Source: Elioraea rosea (GTDB lineage: Bacteria; Pseudomonadota; Alphaproteobacteria; Acetobacterales; Acetobacteraceae). Taken from it: a DNA stretch of 64,000 nucleotides. The stretch is taken from the NCBI RefSeq assembly GCF_007644105.1, contig NZ_VFAC01000016.1, positions 1 to 64,000 on the forward strand. The letters are read 5' to 3'. This document shows, piece by piece, positions 47,461 through 56,605 of this stretch. The notes below the pieces were generated by a model. The model searched no databases, had not been told where the DNA came from, and worked only from the letters and a program-made list of their open reading frames with translations. The stretch's first letter is position 1. Every line of letters begins with the position of its first letter. A program made the position numbers and the translations under genes.

Positions 47461-48530
47461 CGCTGCGCCTGCCTCCCGCCCTCGCCCGCGAGCGCAGAGA
47501 CGGGGGCTAGAACGAAGCCCCTCGCCTCCACCCCCGATGCCCATGCGCTGATGCGGTCAAGCGCGAGCGGGCTGGAGCCGGAGAGGCCGAGGGCGGCGCC
47601 GCGCTCGCGCGCGAGCTTTTCGAGATCGGCCAGCCGCTGTTCGATCTCTGCCCGCACGGGCCGTTCGTCGACGAGGACGTCCACCGCCCGCCCCGGAATC
47701 CCCTGCGGCGGCGCCTCGCCGGGCCGCGCCTCGACGAAGAGCAGCCCGCGTGTGGCGAGCACCTCGAGCATCGGGCGCATCGCCTCTGGGCTCGCGGAGA
47801 AACGCTCGCCGCGCAGCGTCGGCCCGAGCACGTTGGTCGCCCCGACATAGCCGGGGAAGCGCGACAGCACCCAGAGAAGGCGCTGGTTGTTCTCGCCCCA
47901 GGGCAGGCCGGTGAGAAGCGCGTAGGGCCCGGGGTCGTTCAGCGGGAAGCCGACGGGCTCCATCGGGATGCCGACGAGAACCTCATGCCCGTCCGCCCGC
48001 GCCTGGGCCGCGAACTCGGCAAGGCGAAGCCCATAGGGCGAGAAGGCGAGCGTCACCGCACCGGGCAGCCGCTCGATCGCCTGCTCGGTGGCGGACTGGC
48101 TGATGCCGAGGCCTGCGACGAGAAGCCCGATCCTCGGCCGCCGGTCGGCCTGGTCGAAGGGCCGTGCATAGGTGCGCCAGGCGGCGCGGCCGTCATCGGC
48201 GACGCGGGGAAGCGAACCCTCGCGCAGGCGTTCGATCAGCGCCGGGTCGGGCTCGGCGACGGCGAGCGGCGTCTCGGGCGTCGGCTGGGCGGGGCCGGGC
48301 GGGGCTTCGCGCGAGACGACGGAGGGCATCGGCGGCAGGCGCGGCGGTTCGGGCGAGGCGACGGGCGGGGGAGGGGCGGGCTCGGGCTCAGGCGCCGCCG
48401 CGACCCGTTCGCCCGGAGGGCCAAGAAGTTGCAGCCAGGCCGCACCGGCGCTGCCGAGCAGAAGCAGCACCGCCCAGAAGACGGCGAGCGCCTTCATCCC
48501 AGCCGAGACGCGCGGCGGCGGACGGTACAT
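47457..48530 (-). CDS. divergent polysaccharide deacetylase family protein
   Basis: A 357-residue envelope protein with one N-terminal membrane helix (about 12-33), a Pro/Glu-rich spacer (about 40-95) and a C-terminal divergent polysaccharide deacetylase domain (YibQ/DUF610): RPRIGLLVAGLGISQSATEQAIERLPGAVTLAFSPYG, then GHEVLVGIPMEP and NQRLLWVLSRFPGYVGATN. Catalytic Asp/His residues of true NodB deacetylases are not evident. It is coupled to rppH and starts 26 bases after ctpA. The role in the envelope is unproven. Confidence 0.92.
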   Translation of the reverse strand: MYRPPPRVSAGMKALAVFWAVLLLLGSAGAAWLQLLGPPGERVAAAPEPEPAPPPPVASPEPPRLPPMPSVVSREAPPGPAQPTPETPLAVAEPDPALIERLREGSLPRVADDGRAAWRTYARPFDQADRRPRIGLLVAGLGISQSATEQAIERLPGAVTLAFSPYGLRLAEFAAQARADGHEVLVGIPMEPVGFPLNDPGPYALLTGLPWGENNQRLLWVLSRFPGYVGATNVLGPTLRGERFSASPEAMRPMLEVLATRGLLFVEARPGEAPPQGIPGRAVDVLVDERPVRAEIEQRLADLEKLARERGAALGLSGSSPLALDRISAWASGVEARGFVLAPVSALAGEGGRQAQR

Positions 48531-48556
48531 TCCCTCAGTCCCGGCGCAGCGCGCCG

Positions 48557-49969
48557 TCAGTTCGAGGCGCGCCGCATCGTCGCGAGGCCACGCACGAGCT
48601 CGAGGCCCTTGCGCATCTGGTAGTCCTTCGCCACGTCGCCGAACACCACGGCGGGGCCCTGTGCGTCCGCCGCGGGTGCGTCGGGGGGCGCGATGCCTTC
48701 GGCGAAGCCGGGCGGAAGTTGTGGCGGCGGGGCGGAGGGCACGGCCGCGCGGGCGGCCGAGCCGTTGCCGCCATCGTTGCGCAGCGCACGGTTGAGCTGC
48801 GCCTCGCGGTCGCGCGCCTCGGCCCGCGCTTCACCCTTCAGGGCCTCGACCACCACGTCGGGCTCGATGCCGGTGGCCTGGATCGAGCGGCCGGACGGCG
48901 TGTAGTAGCGCGCCGTCGTCAGCCGGATGGCGCCGTTGCCGGGAAGCGGCATGACGGTCTGCACGGAGCCCTTGCCGAAGCTGCGCGTGCCGATGACCAC
49001 GCCGCGGCGATGGTCCTGGATCGCGCCGGCGACGATCTCGGACGCGGAGGCCGAGCCGCCATTGATCAGCACCACGACCGGGAGGCCGCCTGCGATGTCG
49101 CCCGCCTTGGCGTTGTAGCGCTGGGCGTCCTCGGTGCGCCGTGCGCGGGTGGAGACGATCTCCCCCTGGTCGAGGAAATCGTCCGACACCGCGACGGCCT
49201 GGTCGAGCAGCCCGCCCGGATTGTTGCGCAGGTCGAGCAGCACGCCCTTGAGGTTGCCGCCCGCCTGCTGCCGAAGCTGCTGCATCGCCCGGCGGAGCCC
49301 GGCATCGGTCTGCTCGTTGAAGCTGGTGATGCGGATATAGGCGACGTCGCCCTCCAGGCGCGAGCGCACCGACTGGATGCGGATGACGTCGCGGGTGATG
49401 GCGAGCTCGAGCGGGCGCGGCGCGCCCTCGCGGCGGATGCCGAGCTTGATCTCGGTGCGCGGCGGCCCGCGCATCTTCTCCACCGCCTCGTTCAGCGTCA
49501 GGCCCTGGGTGGACTGGCCGTCGATGTGCGTGATCAGGTCGCCTGCGCGGACGCCGGCGCGGGCCGCGGGCGTGTCGTCGATCGGCGAGATGACCTTGAT
49601 GTAGCCGCCTTCCTGCGTGACCTCGATGCCGAGGCCCCCGAACTCGCCACGCGTCTGCACCTGCATGTCGCGGAAGGTGCGCGGGTTCATGTAGCCAGAA
49701 TGCGGGTCGAGGCTCGTGAGCATGCCGTTGATCGCGGCCTCGATCACGTCGCGGTCGACCACCGGCTCGACATACTCGGCGCGGATCCGCTCGAACACGT
49801 CGCCGAACAGGGACAGGAGCCGGTAGGTCTCCGCCCGGCTTCCCTCCTGCGCGAAGGCTGCGAGGCCGAGATGACGATCGAGCACCCGCTCGAGCGGCCC
49901 TGTCGCCACCGCGCCGACGGCGAAGGCGAGGCCTGCACCGAGAAGAGCCGATCGAAGCGAGACCTTCAT
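48557..49969 (-). CDS. ctpA: S41 family C-terminal processing protease
   Basis: A 470-residue exported serine protease. An N-terminal helix (LLGAGLAFAVGAVATG) anchors or exports it. A PDZ domain (GIEVTQEGGYIKVISPIDDTPA ... GDLITHIDGQSTQGL) precedes the S41 domain with the Ser-Lys dyad in NGGSASASEIVAGAIQDHR and GTRSFGKGSVQTV. The C-terminal tail is Ala/Pro-rich. The start at 49969 gives a proper signal region. CtpA usually works with a lipoprotein partner on cell-wall hydrolases. The murein hydrolase activator gene envC that normally lies next to it upstream is missing here. Confidence 0.95.
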   Translation of the reverse strand: MKVSLRSALLGAGLAFAVGAVATGPLERVLDRHLGLAAFAQEGSRAETYRLLSLFGDVFERIRAEYVEPVVDRDVIEAAINGMLTSLDPHSGYMNPRTFRDMQVQTRGEFGGLGIEVTQEGGYIKVISPIDDTPAARAGVRAGDLITHIDGQSTQGLTLNEAVEKMRGPPRTEIKLGIRREGAPRPLELAITRDVIRIQSVRSRLEGDVAYIRITSFNEQTDAGLRRAMQQLRQQAGGNLKGVLLDLRNNPGGLLDQAVAVSDDFLDQGEIVSTRARRTEDAQRYNAKAGDIAGGLPVVVLINGGSASASEIVAGAIQDHRRGVVIGTRSFGKGSVQTVMPLPGNGAIRLTTARYYTPSGRSIQATGIEPDVVVEALKGEARAEARDREAQLNRALRNDGGNGSAARAAVPSAPPPQLPPGFAEGIAPPDAPAADAQGPAVVFGDVAKDYQMRKGLELVRGLATMRRASN

Positions 49970-50106
49970 GCTCTGTTCCGTTGTTGTGCGGTGTCGTCCG
50001 CCAGCCCGGCGCGGCGCGGCCCCCACGGCCATCGCACCCGCCCCGCCCAGCCCAGGCTTCCCGTGGTCAAGCGAACCGGAACCTTAGAGTGTCGCGGTAC
50101 GCAGGA

Positions 50107-51690
50107 TCAAGGAGCGGACGCGGCCGGGGCGGACACGAGCACGCCAGAACCCTCACCGATCAGCAAGGTTTCGCCCGTCATCGCCGCGGGCTTGGGCAGG
50201 CCGAGAAGCGAAAGCAGGGTCGGCGCCACGTCGGCGAGCCGCCCACCACGCAACTGCATGCGATCGGGGCCGCCGAGAAGCAGGACGGGAACCGGGTTCA
50301 GCGTGTGCGCGGTGTGCGGCCCGCCCGTCACGGGGTCGCGCATCATCTCGGCATTGCCGTGATCGGCCGTGACGAGCAGCGCGCCGCCCACCTCGCGGAT
50401 GGCGGACGCGATCGCGCCCAGGCCACGGTCCACCGCCTCGACCGCCTTCGTGGCGGCGGCGAGCGAGCCGGTATGTCCCACCATGTCCGCATTGGCGAAG
50501 TTCAGCACGATCAGGTCGAACGCCCCGAAGCGGATCGCGGCGACGGCCTTCTCCGTCAACTCCGGCGCGCTCATTTCCGGCTGGAGGTCGTAGGTCGGGA
50601 CCCTGGGCGAGGGGATCATCACCCGCTCCTCGCCCGGATAGGGCGTCTCCTGCCCCCCGTTCAGGAAGTAGGTGACGTGCGGGTACTTCTCCGTCTCGGC
50701 CATCCGAAGCTGGCGCAACCCCGCACGCGAGACGACGGCGCCGAGGATGTCTTCCATCGACTGCGGCGGGAACAGCGTGCCCATCAGCTTGTTCAGCGCC
50801 TGGGAGTATTCCGTCATCCCCAGCGCGGCGGCGATGCGCGGCGTGCGCGGGCGGACGAAGCCCGCGAAGGCGGGGTCGAGCAGGGCGGCGAGGATCTGGC
50901 GCACCCTGTCTGCCCGGAAGTTGAAGGAGAGGATGCCGTCGCCGTCCCGCATTCCGGCATAGGCGCCGATCGCGGCCGGGGGGACGAACTCGTCCGTGAT
51001 GTCCTTCGCGTGCGCGGCGACGATTGCGGCCTCGGGGCTCGCGGCGCGGTCACCCTCGCCGAGCACCATGGCGCGCCAGGCCTTCTCCACGCGTTCCCAG
51101 CGGTGGTCACGGTCCATCGCGAAGTAGCGGCCGGAGACGGTGGCGATGCGCGCGCCCGCGGGCAGCGCGGCCTCGAAGCGGCGCAGGTACGCGGGGGCGG
51201 AGCGTGGGGCGGTGTCGCGCCCATCGGTCCAGGCATGGATGGCGACGGGAATTCCCACTTCCGTGAGAACGCGGGCGAGCGCCACCGCATGGGCCTGGTG
51301 GCTGTGCACGCCCCCCTCCGAGAGAAGCCCCATCAGGTGGCACGTGCCGCCCGACCGTTTCATCGCCGCGACGAAGGCGACGAGCGGGGGCATGGTGGCG
51401 AGCGAGCCGTCCTCGATCGCGGCATCGATGCGCGGCAGATCCTGCATTACGACGCGGCCGGCGCCGAGGTTCAGGTGCCCGACCTCGGAATTGCCCATCT
51501 GCCCCTCTGGCAGGCCGACGTCACGCCCCGCGGTGTGCAGGAAGGCGTGGGGGCAGGTTGCCCAGAGGGCATCGAAGGCGGGCGTGGCCGCGGCCGCGAC
51601 GGCGTTGTCTGCGGAGGCGTCGCGCCAGCCCCAGCCATCGAGCACCACGAGCATCACGGGTCTGGGGCGCGAGGGGGTGTTCGGGGCCAT
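50107..51690 (-). CDS. gpmI: 2,3-bisphosphoglycerate-independent phosphoglycerate mutase
   Basis: A 527-residue metal-dependent enzyme that interconverts 3- and 2-phosphoglycerate. The alkaline-phosphatase-fold motifs are VMLVVLDGWGWR, the phosphoserine site GQMGNSEVGHLNLGAG, GLLSEGGVHSHQAH, WTDGRDTAP, LSFNFRADRVRQI and the C-terminal ADMVGHTG and VTADHGNAEMM metal ligands. Length is normal. It heads the run toward ctpA, with a 137-base gap between the two where envC is usually found. Confidence 0.96.
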   Translation of the reverse strand: MAPNTPSRPRPVMLVVLDGWGWRDASADNAVAAAATPAFDALWATCPHAFLHTAGRDVGLPEGQMGNSEVGHLNLGAGRVVMQDLPRIDAAIEDGSLATMPPLVAFVAAMKRSGGTCHLMGLLSEGGVHSHQAHAVALARVLTEVGIPVAIHAWTDGRDTAPRSAPAYLRRFEAALPAGARIATVSGRYFAMDRDHRWERVEKAWRAMVLGEGDRAASPEAAIVAAHAKDITDEFVPPAAIGAYAGMRDGDGILSFNFRADRVRQILAALLDPAFAGFVRPRTPRIAAALGMTEYSQALNKLMGTLFPPQSMEDILGAVVSRAGLRQLRMAETEKYPHVTYFLNGGQETPYPGEERVMIPSPRVPTYDLQPEMSAPELTEKAVAAIRFGAFDLIVLNFANADMVGHTGSLAAATKAVEAVDRGLGAIASAIREVGGALLVTADHGNAEMMRDPVTGGPHTAHTLNPVPVLLLGGPDRMQLRGGRLADVAPTLLSLLGLPKPAAMTGETLLIGEGSGVLVSAPAASAP

Positions 51691-51748
51691 GGGGGTTCTC
51701 CTCGCCGGAGGCTTTAGCGTGGTGGGGGGTGGGGTGGGAAGCGGCTGC

Positions 51749-52180
51749 TCAACAGCCGATCACGTGCAGGAAGCCCGCCGCAGCAAGCTCATGCATGACG
51801 GGGTCGCGCGACAGGATCGGGATCCTGCGGATCCTTGCCGTGGCGATCAGGTAGCAGTCGCCCGGATCCCTGTGCCCGGTCTCGTGCGCGACCGCTGCCG
51901 CCTCACAGGCGATCCGGTGATGAACGGCGATAATCCTCGCCCCCGTCGCCTTCATGGCCGCCCGGAACCATGCCTCTGGCGTTCCCTCGCCCAGCTGGGG
52001 TGGATTGCGGTGCGTGGGCTTCCTGGAAGCGATCGTCAATTCCCATGCCGTGATCGGCGAGACGAACAGCCTGCCGGCTTCCTGGCTCTCGCCGATCGCG
52101 ACGAGCGCTCCCTCGGAGAGCGTGCCTTCACCGCTGACAAGCCAATACAGAGCGTGGGAATCGAGAAGTAGCCCCGGCAC
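51749..52180 (-). CDS. PIN-domain (VapC-type) toxin
   Basis: A 143-residue PIN-domain RNase. Acidic residues of the active site are visible: Asp in LLLDSHALYW near the N-terminus, Glu in ITAWELTIAS, and Asp residues in HRDPGDCYLIATARIRRIPILSRD. A GTG start at 52180 lies nine bases after the stop of the small upstream gene, the usual antitoxin-toxin layout. VapC-type toxins cleave tRNA or rRNA; the exact target is unknown. The pair follows an ion-channel gene on the same strand. Confidence 0.88.
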   Translation of the reverse strand: MPGLLLDSHALYWLVSGEGTLSEGALVAIGESQEAGRLFVSPITAWELTIASRKPTHRNPPQLGEGTPEAWFRAAMKATGARIIAVHHRIACEAAAVAHETGHRDPGDCYLIATARIRRIPILSRDPVMHELAAAGFLHVIGC

Positions 52181-52189
52181 TGACCGGCG

Positions 52190-52393
52190 TCAGGCCCGCT
52201 TCGGCGTGCCGCGACCGACCGTGCTCCTCGGTGCAGGGTCCTTGAACGCCTGCTTTGCGATGGGCTTGGTCAGATCAACGCCGGAGCGCACCTTGAAGCC
52301 GCTGCCAGCAAGTGCGCCGACGCCCTTCACGGTCACGAACCGACCGGTCTTGGTGTCCTTCACGACGACCGATGAGGAGGAAGCATTCTTCAT
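52190..52393 (-). CDS. putative antitoxin of the PIN toxin
   Basis: A 67-residue basic protein (VVVKDTKTGRFVTVKG ... PRSTVGRGTPKRA) directly upstream of the PIN toxin gene. Position and size argue for the antitoxin, but I see no ribbon-helix-helix, AbrB, Phd or MerR motif, and the protein is unusually Ser/Thr/Lys-rich. Upstream on the minus strand the sequence ACCTTATATGT runs right up to the ATG with no Shine-Dalgarno, so the message may be leaderless or the true start may differ. The alternative is a non-antitoxin small protein. Confidence 0.62.
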   Translation of the reverse strand: MKNASSSSVVVKDTKTGRFVTVKGVGALAGSGFKVRSGVDLTKPIAKQAFKDPAPRSTVGRGTPKRA

Positions 52394-52460
52394 ACATATA
52401 AGGTAATCGCACGACCGACGATTTGCGACGGAATCCTGCGATCGGCAGACGTCTCGGACT

Positions 52461-53345
52461 CTACCCGCCCCTGGCCAAAGTCGCCCTCAGCCCCGACACC
52501 TCCTCCCTCAGCGCGCGCAGCTCCCGCAGCACCGCCTGCGCGTCGTGGTGGCTCTCGGCCCGCGCGGCGGAGGTCTCGGCGGCAAGCTCGGCCGTCACGT
52601 TCGCCTCCTCCTCCGCATCGTAGGCCTTGCGCATCGTCTGGATGCTCTCGACGACGATGCCGATGAACAGGTTCAGCACAACAAAGGTGGTGAGCAGGAT
52701 GAACGGAACGAAGAACGCCCAGGCATAGGGTGAGGCCTCCATCACCGGCCGCACGATGCCCATCGACCAGCTCTCGAGCGTCATGATCTGGAACAGCGAG
52801 TACATGCTCTCGCCGATCGTGCCGAAGAACTCGGGGTGGCTCGGCCCGAACAGCTTCGTCGCGATCACCGCGCACACATAATAGACGATGACGAGCAGGA
52901 GCCCCACGGCGCCGATGCCGGGAATGGCATGCAGCATCGCTTCGACCACGATGCGCAGGCGCGGCATCATCGAGATCAGCCTGAGCACGCGCAGCACGCG
53001 CAGAGCGCGAAGCACCGACAGCGGCCCCGTCGCCGGCGCCCAGGCGATCCCCACCACCGCGAGGTCGAACAGCCCCCAGGGGTCGCGGAAGAAGCGGCCG
53101 CGGAGGGCGTAGATCCGCAGCGCGATCTCCGCGGTGAAGATCCAGAGGAACAGCGCATCGAGCGTGGTGAGCAGGCTCCCGAACCGCGCCATGATCGAGG
53201 CCGAGGTCTCGAGCCCGAGCGTGACGGCGTTGGCGAGGATGAGCGCGATGATCGTCCTTTGCGCCCAGGGGTGGAGAATGAACCGAGCCACCCTTGCGCG
53301 CAGGTCTTCCCCATGCGCGTCTGCCGCCGTCAGAACTTCCTGCAT
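52461..53345 (-). CDS. NavBac-type voltage-gated ion channel
   Basis: A 294-residue six-helix channel subunit, expected as a homotetramer in the inner membrane. S4 carries regularly spaced arginines (LRALRVLRVLRLISMMPRLR), and the pore loop holds TLESWSMG, essentially the NaChBac selectivity filter TLESWAS, which implies sodium selectivity. S6 is followed by an acidic neck and a coiled coil (AEEEANVTAELAAETSAARA ... VLRELRALREEVSGLRATLA) as in other NavBac proteins. It lies on the same strand as the toxin-antitoxin pair downstream, with a 67-base gap; no functional link is implied. Confidence 0.92.
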   Translation of the reverse strand: MQEVLTAADAHGEDLRARVARFILHPWAQRTIIALILANAVTLGLETSASIMARFGSLLTTLDALFLWIFTAEIALRIYALRGRFFRDPWGLFDLAVVGIAWAPATGPLSVLRALRVLRVLRLISMMPRLRIVVEAMLHAIPGIGAVGLLLVIVYYVCAVIATKLFGPSHPEFFGTIGESMYSLFQIMTLESWSMGIVRPVMEASPYAWAFFVPFILLTTFVVLNLFIGIVVESIQTMRKAYDAEEEANVTAELAAETSAARAESHHDAQAVLRELRALREEVSGLRATLARGG

Positions 53346-53414
53346 CCCCTGGCTCCCATCCGTGCTGCGGCGCGGCAGATGGGGGCGCGGGAGGGCGAAA
53401 GGAAGGCGGCGACG

Positions 53415-54974
53415 TCAGGCGATGACGATGTCGGTGCCCAGTGCGAGGTCGCGTGCGCCGACGAGGCTGATCGCGTTCCGCTGGACGGGCGTGCCGCTGC
53501 CTGGGTCGACCACGTCGCCGAACATCACCACCGTGCCGTCGGCGCTGTCGAACACGCGCACCGCGACGTCGTCTGGGTTCTCGATGACGATGCGGTCGGT
53601 TCCCCTCTCGAACCCCCAGATCGTGTCATGCCCATCTCCGGCCACCCCGCCCTGCGCGGACGCGGTGCCGATGGCGTAGCGGAAGAGATCCGCCCCGCCG
53701 CTCGCCACGATCAGGTCGCCCGTGCCGTCGCCCGAGGCGGGAGGCGGCTCGTCGGTTCCGCCGAAGCCCGTCCAGCCCGGCCGGTGGCCGCCGCCGACCT
53801 GCCGGAGCGGATCGCCGAGGCCGCCAAGCCCCTCGATCGTCACCGTGTCGAAGCTCTCCGTCGCGAGCCAGCGCACGGCGACAAGCAGCATCTCGGTCCC
53901 GTTGTCCTCGAAGCGCGAGACCTCGATTGCGCCGGGATCGATTGTCCCGAGCGCCACGCCATCGCGCCAGAGCGTCGCCGCGCCGGCAACCGGCGTCGTC
54001 GTGGGGGCGGCGAACCACACGCCGATGTCGAGCAGCGCGGTCGGCGCGTCGAACCGGCCGGCGAACTCGCCAGGAAAGTCGAAGACCTCGTAGGGCACGC
54101 CCTCCCATGGCGCGGTGATCTCGCCCGCGTCCTCGCCGGGGCGAAGGTCGATCGCGGCCATGACGCGGCTTGCATCGAACAGGTCGTCGCCGCCGAGGGT
54201 CGCGACGAGGCGCGTGAGGCCGCCATCGGTCACGAGGTCCGGGAACCCGTCGAGCGCCGTCGGCCCGCCCGCCCAGTCGCCGTCGCGGAGGATGATCCGG
54301 TTCTGCCCCGTCGCACCCTGGATCGCGAAGGTGTTGCCCCAAGCCGCGCCGTTCGAGGCGAAGGAAACGGATGCGTCCAGGAAGCCGAGCTCTACCGCGT
54401 CGATCTCCCCGCGCTTGGCGTTCTCGATCACGACAGCCGCCGCGGCCGGCGCGCCGCCTTCCGAGAACAGCGTGTCGCCGAGCTTCAGCCGCACATCGAC
54501 GACGTTGCGCACGAACACGTTCGGGGCGGGGCCGGCCGGCGCCGCGATGAGGTCTCTGGTCGTCAGTAGCACCTCGAGGTTCTTGATGCCGTTCCAGTCC
54601 CGGTCGGCGAGTACGACGGACACGGCCGCGCCGGGCGAGAAGGCGTCGATGGCCGGGTTCCGCGGGCCTGGCGGTCCGGCGAAGGCATGGCCGTCGGCCA
54701 GCACGGCCGCGGCGTCGATCGCGCCGGTGAGCGGCGCGTCGGGCGCCGTCTGGCCGCCGGCGACGAAATCGAGCAACGCCCAGTCGGTTCGGACGAACTC
54801 GGTTCCGGCGAAGCCGTCGAAGGCGGAGAGGGGGAAGTCGGCGATGGCGCCTTCGATGAGCCCCGGCACCGTGCCGGCAGTGCCGCCAGGCAACTCCGCG
54901 GGTCTCCAGAGATCGCGCGTGCCGAAAGGCAGCGAGGTCTGGCTGAACAGCATGTAGCTCGATGACGACGCCAC
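53415..54974 (-). CDS. putative type I-secreted protein, paralogue 2 of 3
   Basis: A 519-residue acidic, nearly Cys-free protein without a signal peptide. A GTG start at 54974 has GGGAGG six bases upstream. The N-terminal MASSSSYMLFSQTSLPFGTRDLW, the block DWNGIKNLEVLLTT (about 126-139), VVDVRLKLGD (about 158-167) and IENAKRGEIDAVELG (about 183-197) are shared with the neighbour and with the gene at 3.2 kb. The last 110 residues include an RTX-like GGADLFRYAIGTAS ... GDGHDTIWGFERGTDRIVIE and end in LVGARDLALGTDIVIA, a type I secretion-like C-terminus. It lies 12 bases after the next paralogue, so the two form an operon. The function is unknown. Confidence 0.78.
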   Translation of the reverse strand: MASSSSYMLFSQTSLPFGTRDLWRPAELPGGTAGTVPGLIEGAIADFPLSAFDGFAGTEFVRTDWALLDFVAGGQTAPDAPLTGAIDAAAVLADGHAFAGPPGPRNPAIDAFSPGAAVSVVLADRDWNGIKNLEVLLTTRDLIAAPAGPAPNVFVRNVVDVRLKLGDTLFSEGGAPAAAAVVIENAKRGEIDAVELGFLDASVSFASNGAAWGNTFAIQGATGQNRIILRDGDWAGGPTALDGFPDLVTDGGLTRLVATLGGDDLFDASRVMAAIDLRPGEDAGEITAPWEGVPYEVFDFPGEFAGRFDAPTALLDIGVWFAAPTTTPVAGAATLWRDGVALGTIDPGAIEVSRFEDNGTEMLLVAVRWLATESFDTVTIEGLGGLGDPLRQVGGGHRPGWTGFGGTDEPPPASGDGTGDLIVASGGADLFRYAIGTASAQGGVAGDGHDTIWGFERGTDRIVIENPDDVAVRVFDSADGTVVMFGDVVDPGSGTPVQRNAISLVGARDLALGTDIVIA

Positions 54975-54986
54975 GGCCGGCCTCCC

Positions 54987-56519
54987 TCACACGAAGACGA
55001 TGTCGGTGCCGACGGCGAGGTCGCGCACGCCGACGAGCGTGATGCCGCTGCGCTCGTCGATGATCGGGACCCATCCCCAAGGTTCGGCGTCCTGGCCTCC
55101 GAACATCACGGTGGTGCCGGCATCGGAGTCGAAGATGCGCGCGTCCGGTGTCTCGAGGGCGAGAACGTCCTGCCCTTTCGCGAACAGCCAGATGGAGTCG
55201 ACGTTGTCGCCAGGGGCGTAGCGGAAAACATCCCTGCCGCCGCCGGCGACCAGCAGGCTTCCGGTGCCATGATGCTCGACGCCGCCGAATGCGTCGGGAA
55301 TGCCGGTCGTGTACGTCGTCCAACCGGGTCGGTAGCCGGTGCCGGACTGCGCGATCGGCGCCCCAAGCGCGCCGAGGCCTTCGACCGTCAGCGTATCGAA
55401 GCTGCGCGTCGCCAACCAGCCGATGGAGAGCGTGGCGAACCGCTCGCCCGTCACAGGATCCCTCTCGGGCCTGAGCGTACTGAACGCGTCGGCGACGGTC
55501 TCGATCGCCACGCCGTCGCGCCAGAGCGTGACCGCCCCTATCGGCGGCAGTGGCCCCGTCACGGCGAAGCGGAGACCGAGATCGACCATCGCCGCGGGTG
55601 CGTCGAAGCGCACGAACAGCGCGCTGGCCGCCGCGTCCAGCTGGTAGCCGACGTGTTGCCAGTTCTCGTACAGGAAGCCCGCATCGGGCCCCGCCCTGAC
55701 ATCGGTCGTCGCGTTGACCGCGCGTGCGTCGAACAGGGCATCGCCGCTCATCGTGACGACGACGTGCGTGAGGCTGCCGTCGTTCACGAGGCTGCCGAAC
55801 CCGTCAAGCGCGGTGGGGCCGCCGGCCCAGTCTCCCGGGAGAAGCGTGATGCTGCTCCAGTTCGCCTTGATGACGAAGGTGTTGCCCCAGCCTTCTTCGT
55901 TGGAGGCCAACGACACCGTCGCCCACAACTGACCGAGTTCCGAGGCGTCGATCTCGCCGCGCTTGGCGTTCTCGATCACGAGCGTGGCGGAAGGCGGCGG
56001 GCCGCCTTGCGTCGCCAGGCTGTCGCCGAGCTTTACGCGTACGTCCACGATGTTGCGGATGAACACGTCCGGCACCGATCCGCTGCCGCCGAGCTCGGCG
56101 TTGGTCAGCACGACCTCGACATTCTTGATGCCGTTCCAGTCGCGGTCGGCGAGCACGATGGAGACCCCGCCGGCCGGGTCGGTATCGAACGCCCCGTCGG
56201 GGTTCCGCGGCCCGGCTGGTCCGGCGAAGACGCGGCCGTCCGACGTGACGGCAGAGGCGTCGATCGCGCCGGTCAGAGGTGCATCGGGCGCCGTCTGGCC
56301 GCCTGGCACGAAATCGAACAGCGCCCAGTCGCCGCGCACGAATTCCGTGCCCTGGAACGCATCGAAGGCGGAGACGGGAAAGTCCGTGATGACGCCGTTC
56401 ACGAGGCCAGGCACGGACCCCGCGAGCGTGCCGGGAAGCCCGTCGGGACCCCAGAGCTCGCGCGTGCCGAAGGGCCGCGAGGTCTGGCTGAACAGGACGT
56501 AGCCCGACGACGATGCCAT
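54987..56519 (-). CDS. putative type I-secreted protein, paralogue 3 of 3
   Basis: A 510-residue close relative of the gene just downstream. The start at 56519 gives MASSSGYVLFSQTSRPFGTRELW, matching it. The shared block reads DWNGIKNVEVVLTN, IVDVRVKLGD and IENAKRGEIDASELG. The C-terminus runs GGRDVFRYAPGDNVDSIWLFAKGQDVLALE to LVGVRDLAVGTDIVFV. In the middle both contain a DWAGGPTALDGF segment followed by a beta-rich region with DALFDARAV. The two tandem copies have clearly diverged, so the duplication is old. The first gene of the pair is this one. Confidence 0.78.
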   Translation of the reverse strand: MASSSGYVLFSQTSRPFGTRELWGPDGLPGTLAGSVPGLVNGVITDFPVSAFDAFQGTEFVRGDWALFDFVPGGQTAPDAPLTGAIDASAVTSDGRVFAGPAGPRNPDGAFDTDPAGGVSIVLADRDWNGIKNVEVVLTNAELGGSGSVPDVFIRNIVDVRVKLGDSLATQGGPPPSATLVIENAKRGEIDASELGQLWATVSLASNEEGWGNTFVIKANWSSITLLPGDWAGGPTALDGFGSLVNDGSLTHVVVTMSGDALFDARAVNATTDVRAGPDAGFLYENWQHVGYQLDAAASALFVRFDAPAAMVDLGLRFAVTGPLPPIGAVTLWRDGVAIETVADAFSTLRPERDPVTGERFATLSIGWLATRSFDTLTVEGLGALGAPIAQSGTGYRPGWTTYTTGIPDAFGGVEHHGTGSLLVAGGGRDVFRYAPGDNVDSIWLFAKGQDVLALETPDARIFDSDAGTTVMFGGQDAEPWGWVPIIDERSGITLVGVRDLAVGTDIVFV

Positions 56520-56605
56520 GGCCGGCCCCCGAGCGGATGACCGTGGCACACTGACCGCGCCGCAGGCCGGCCGCCTTGCTGCAGGTCAATCCGGCGGTGG
56601 AATGC

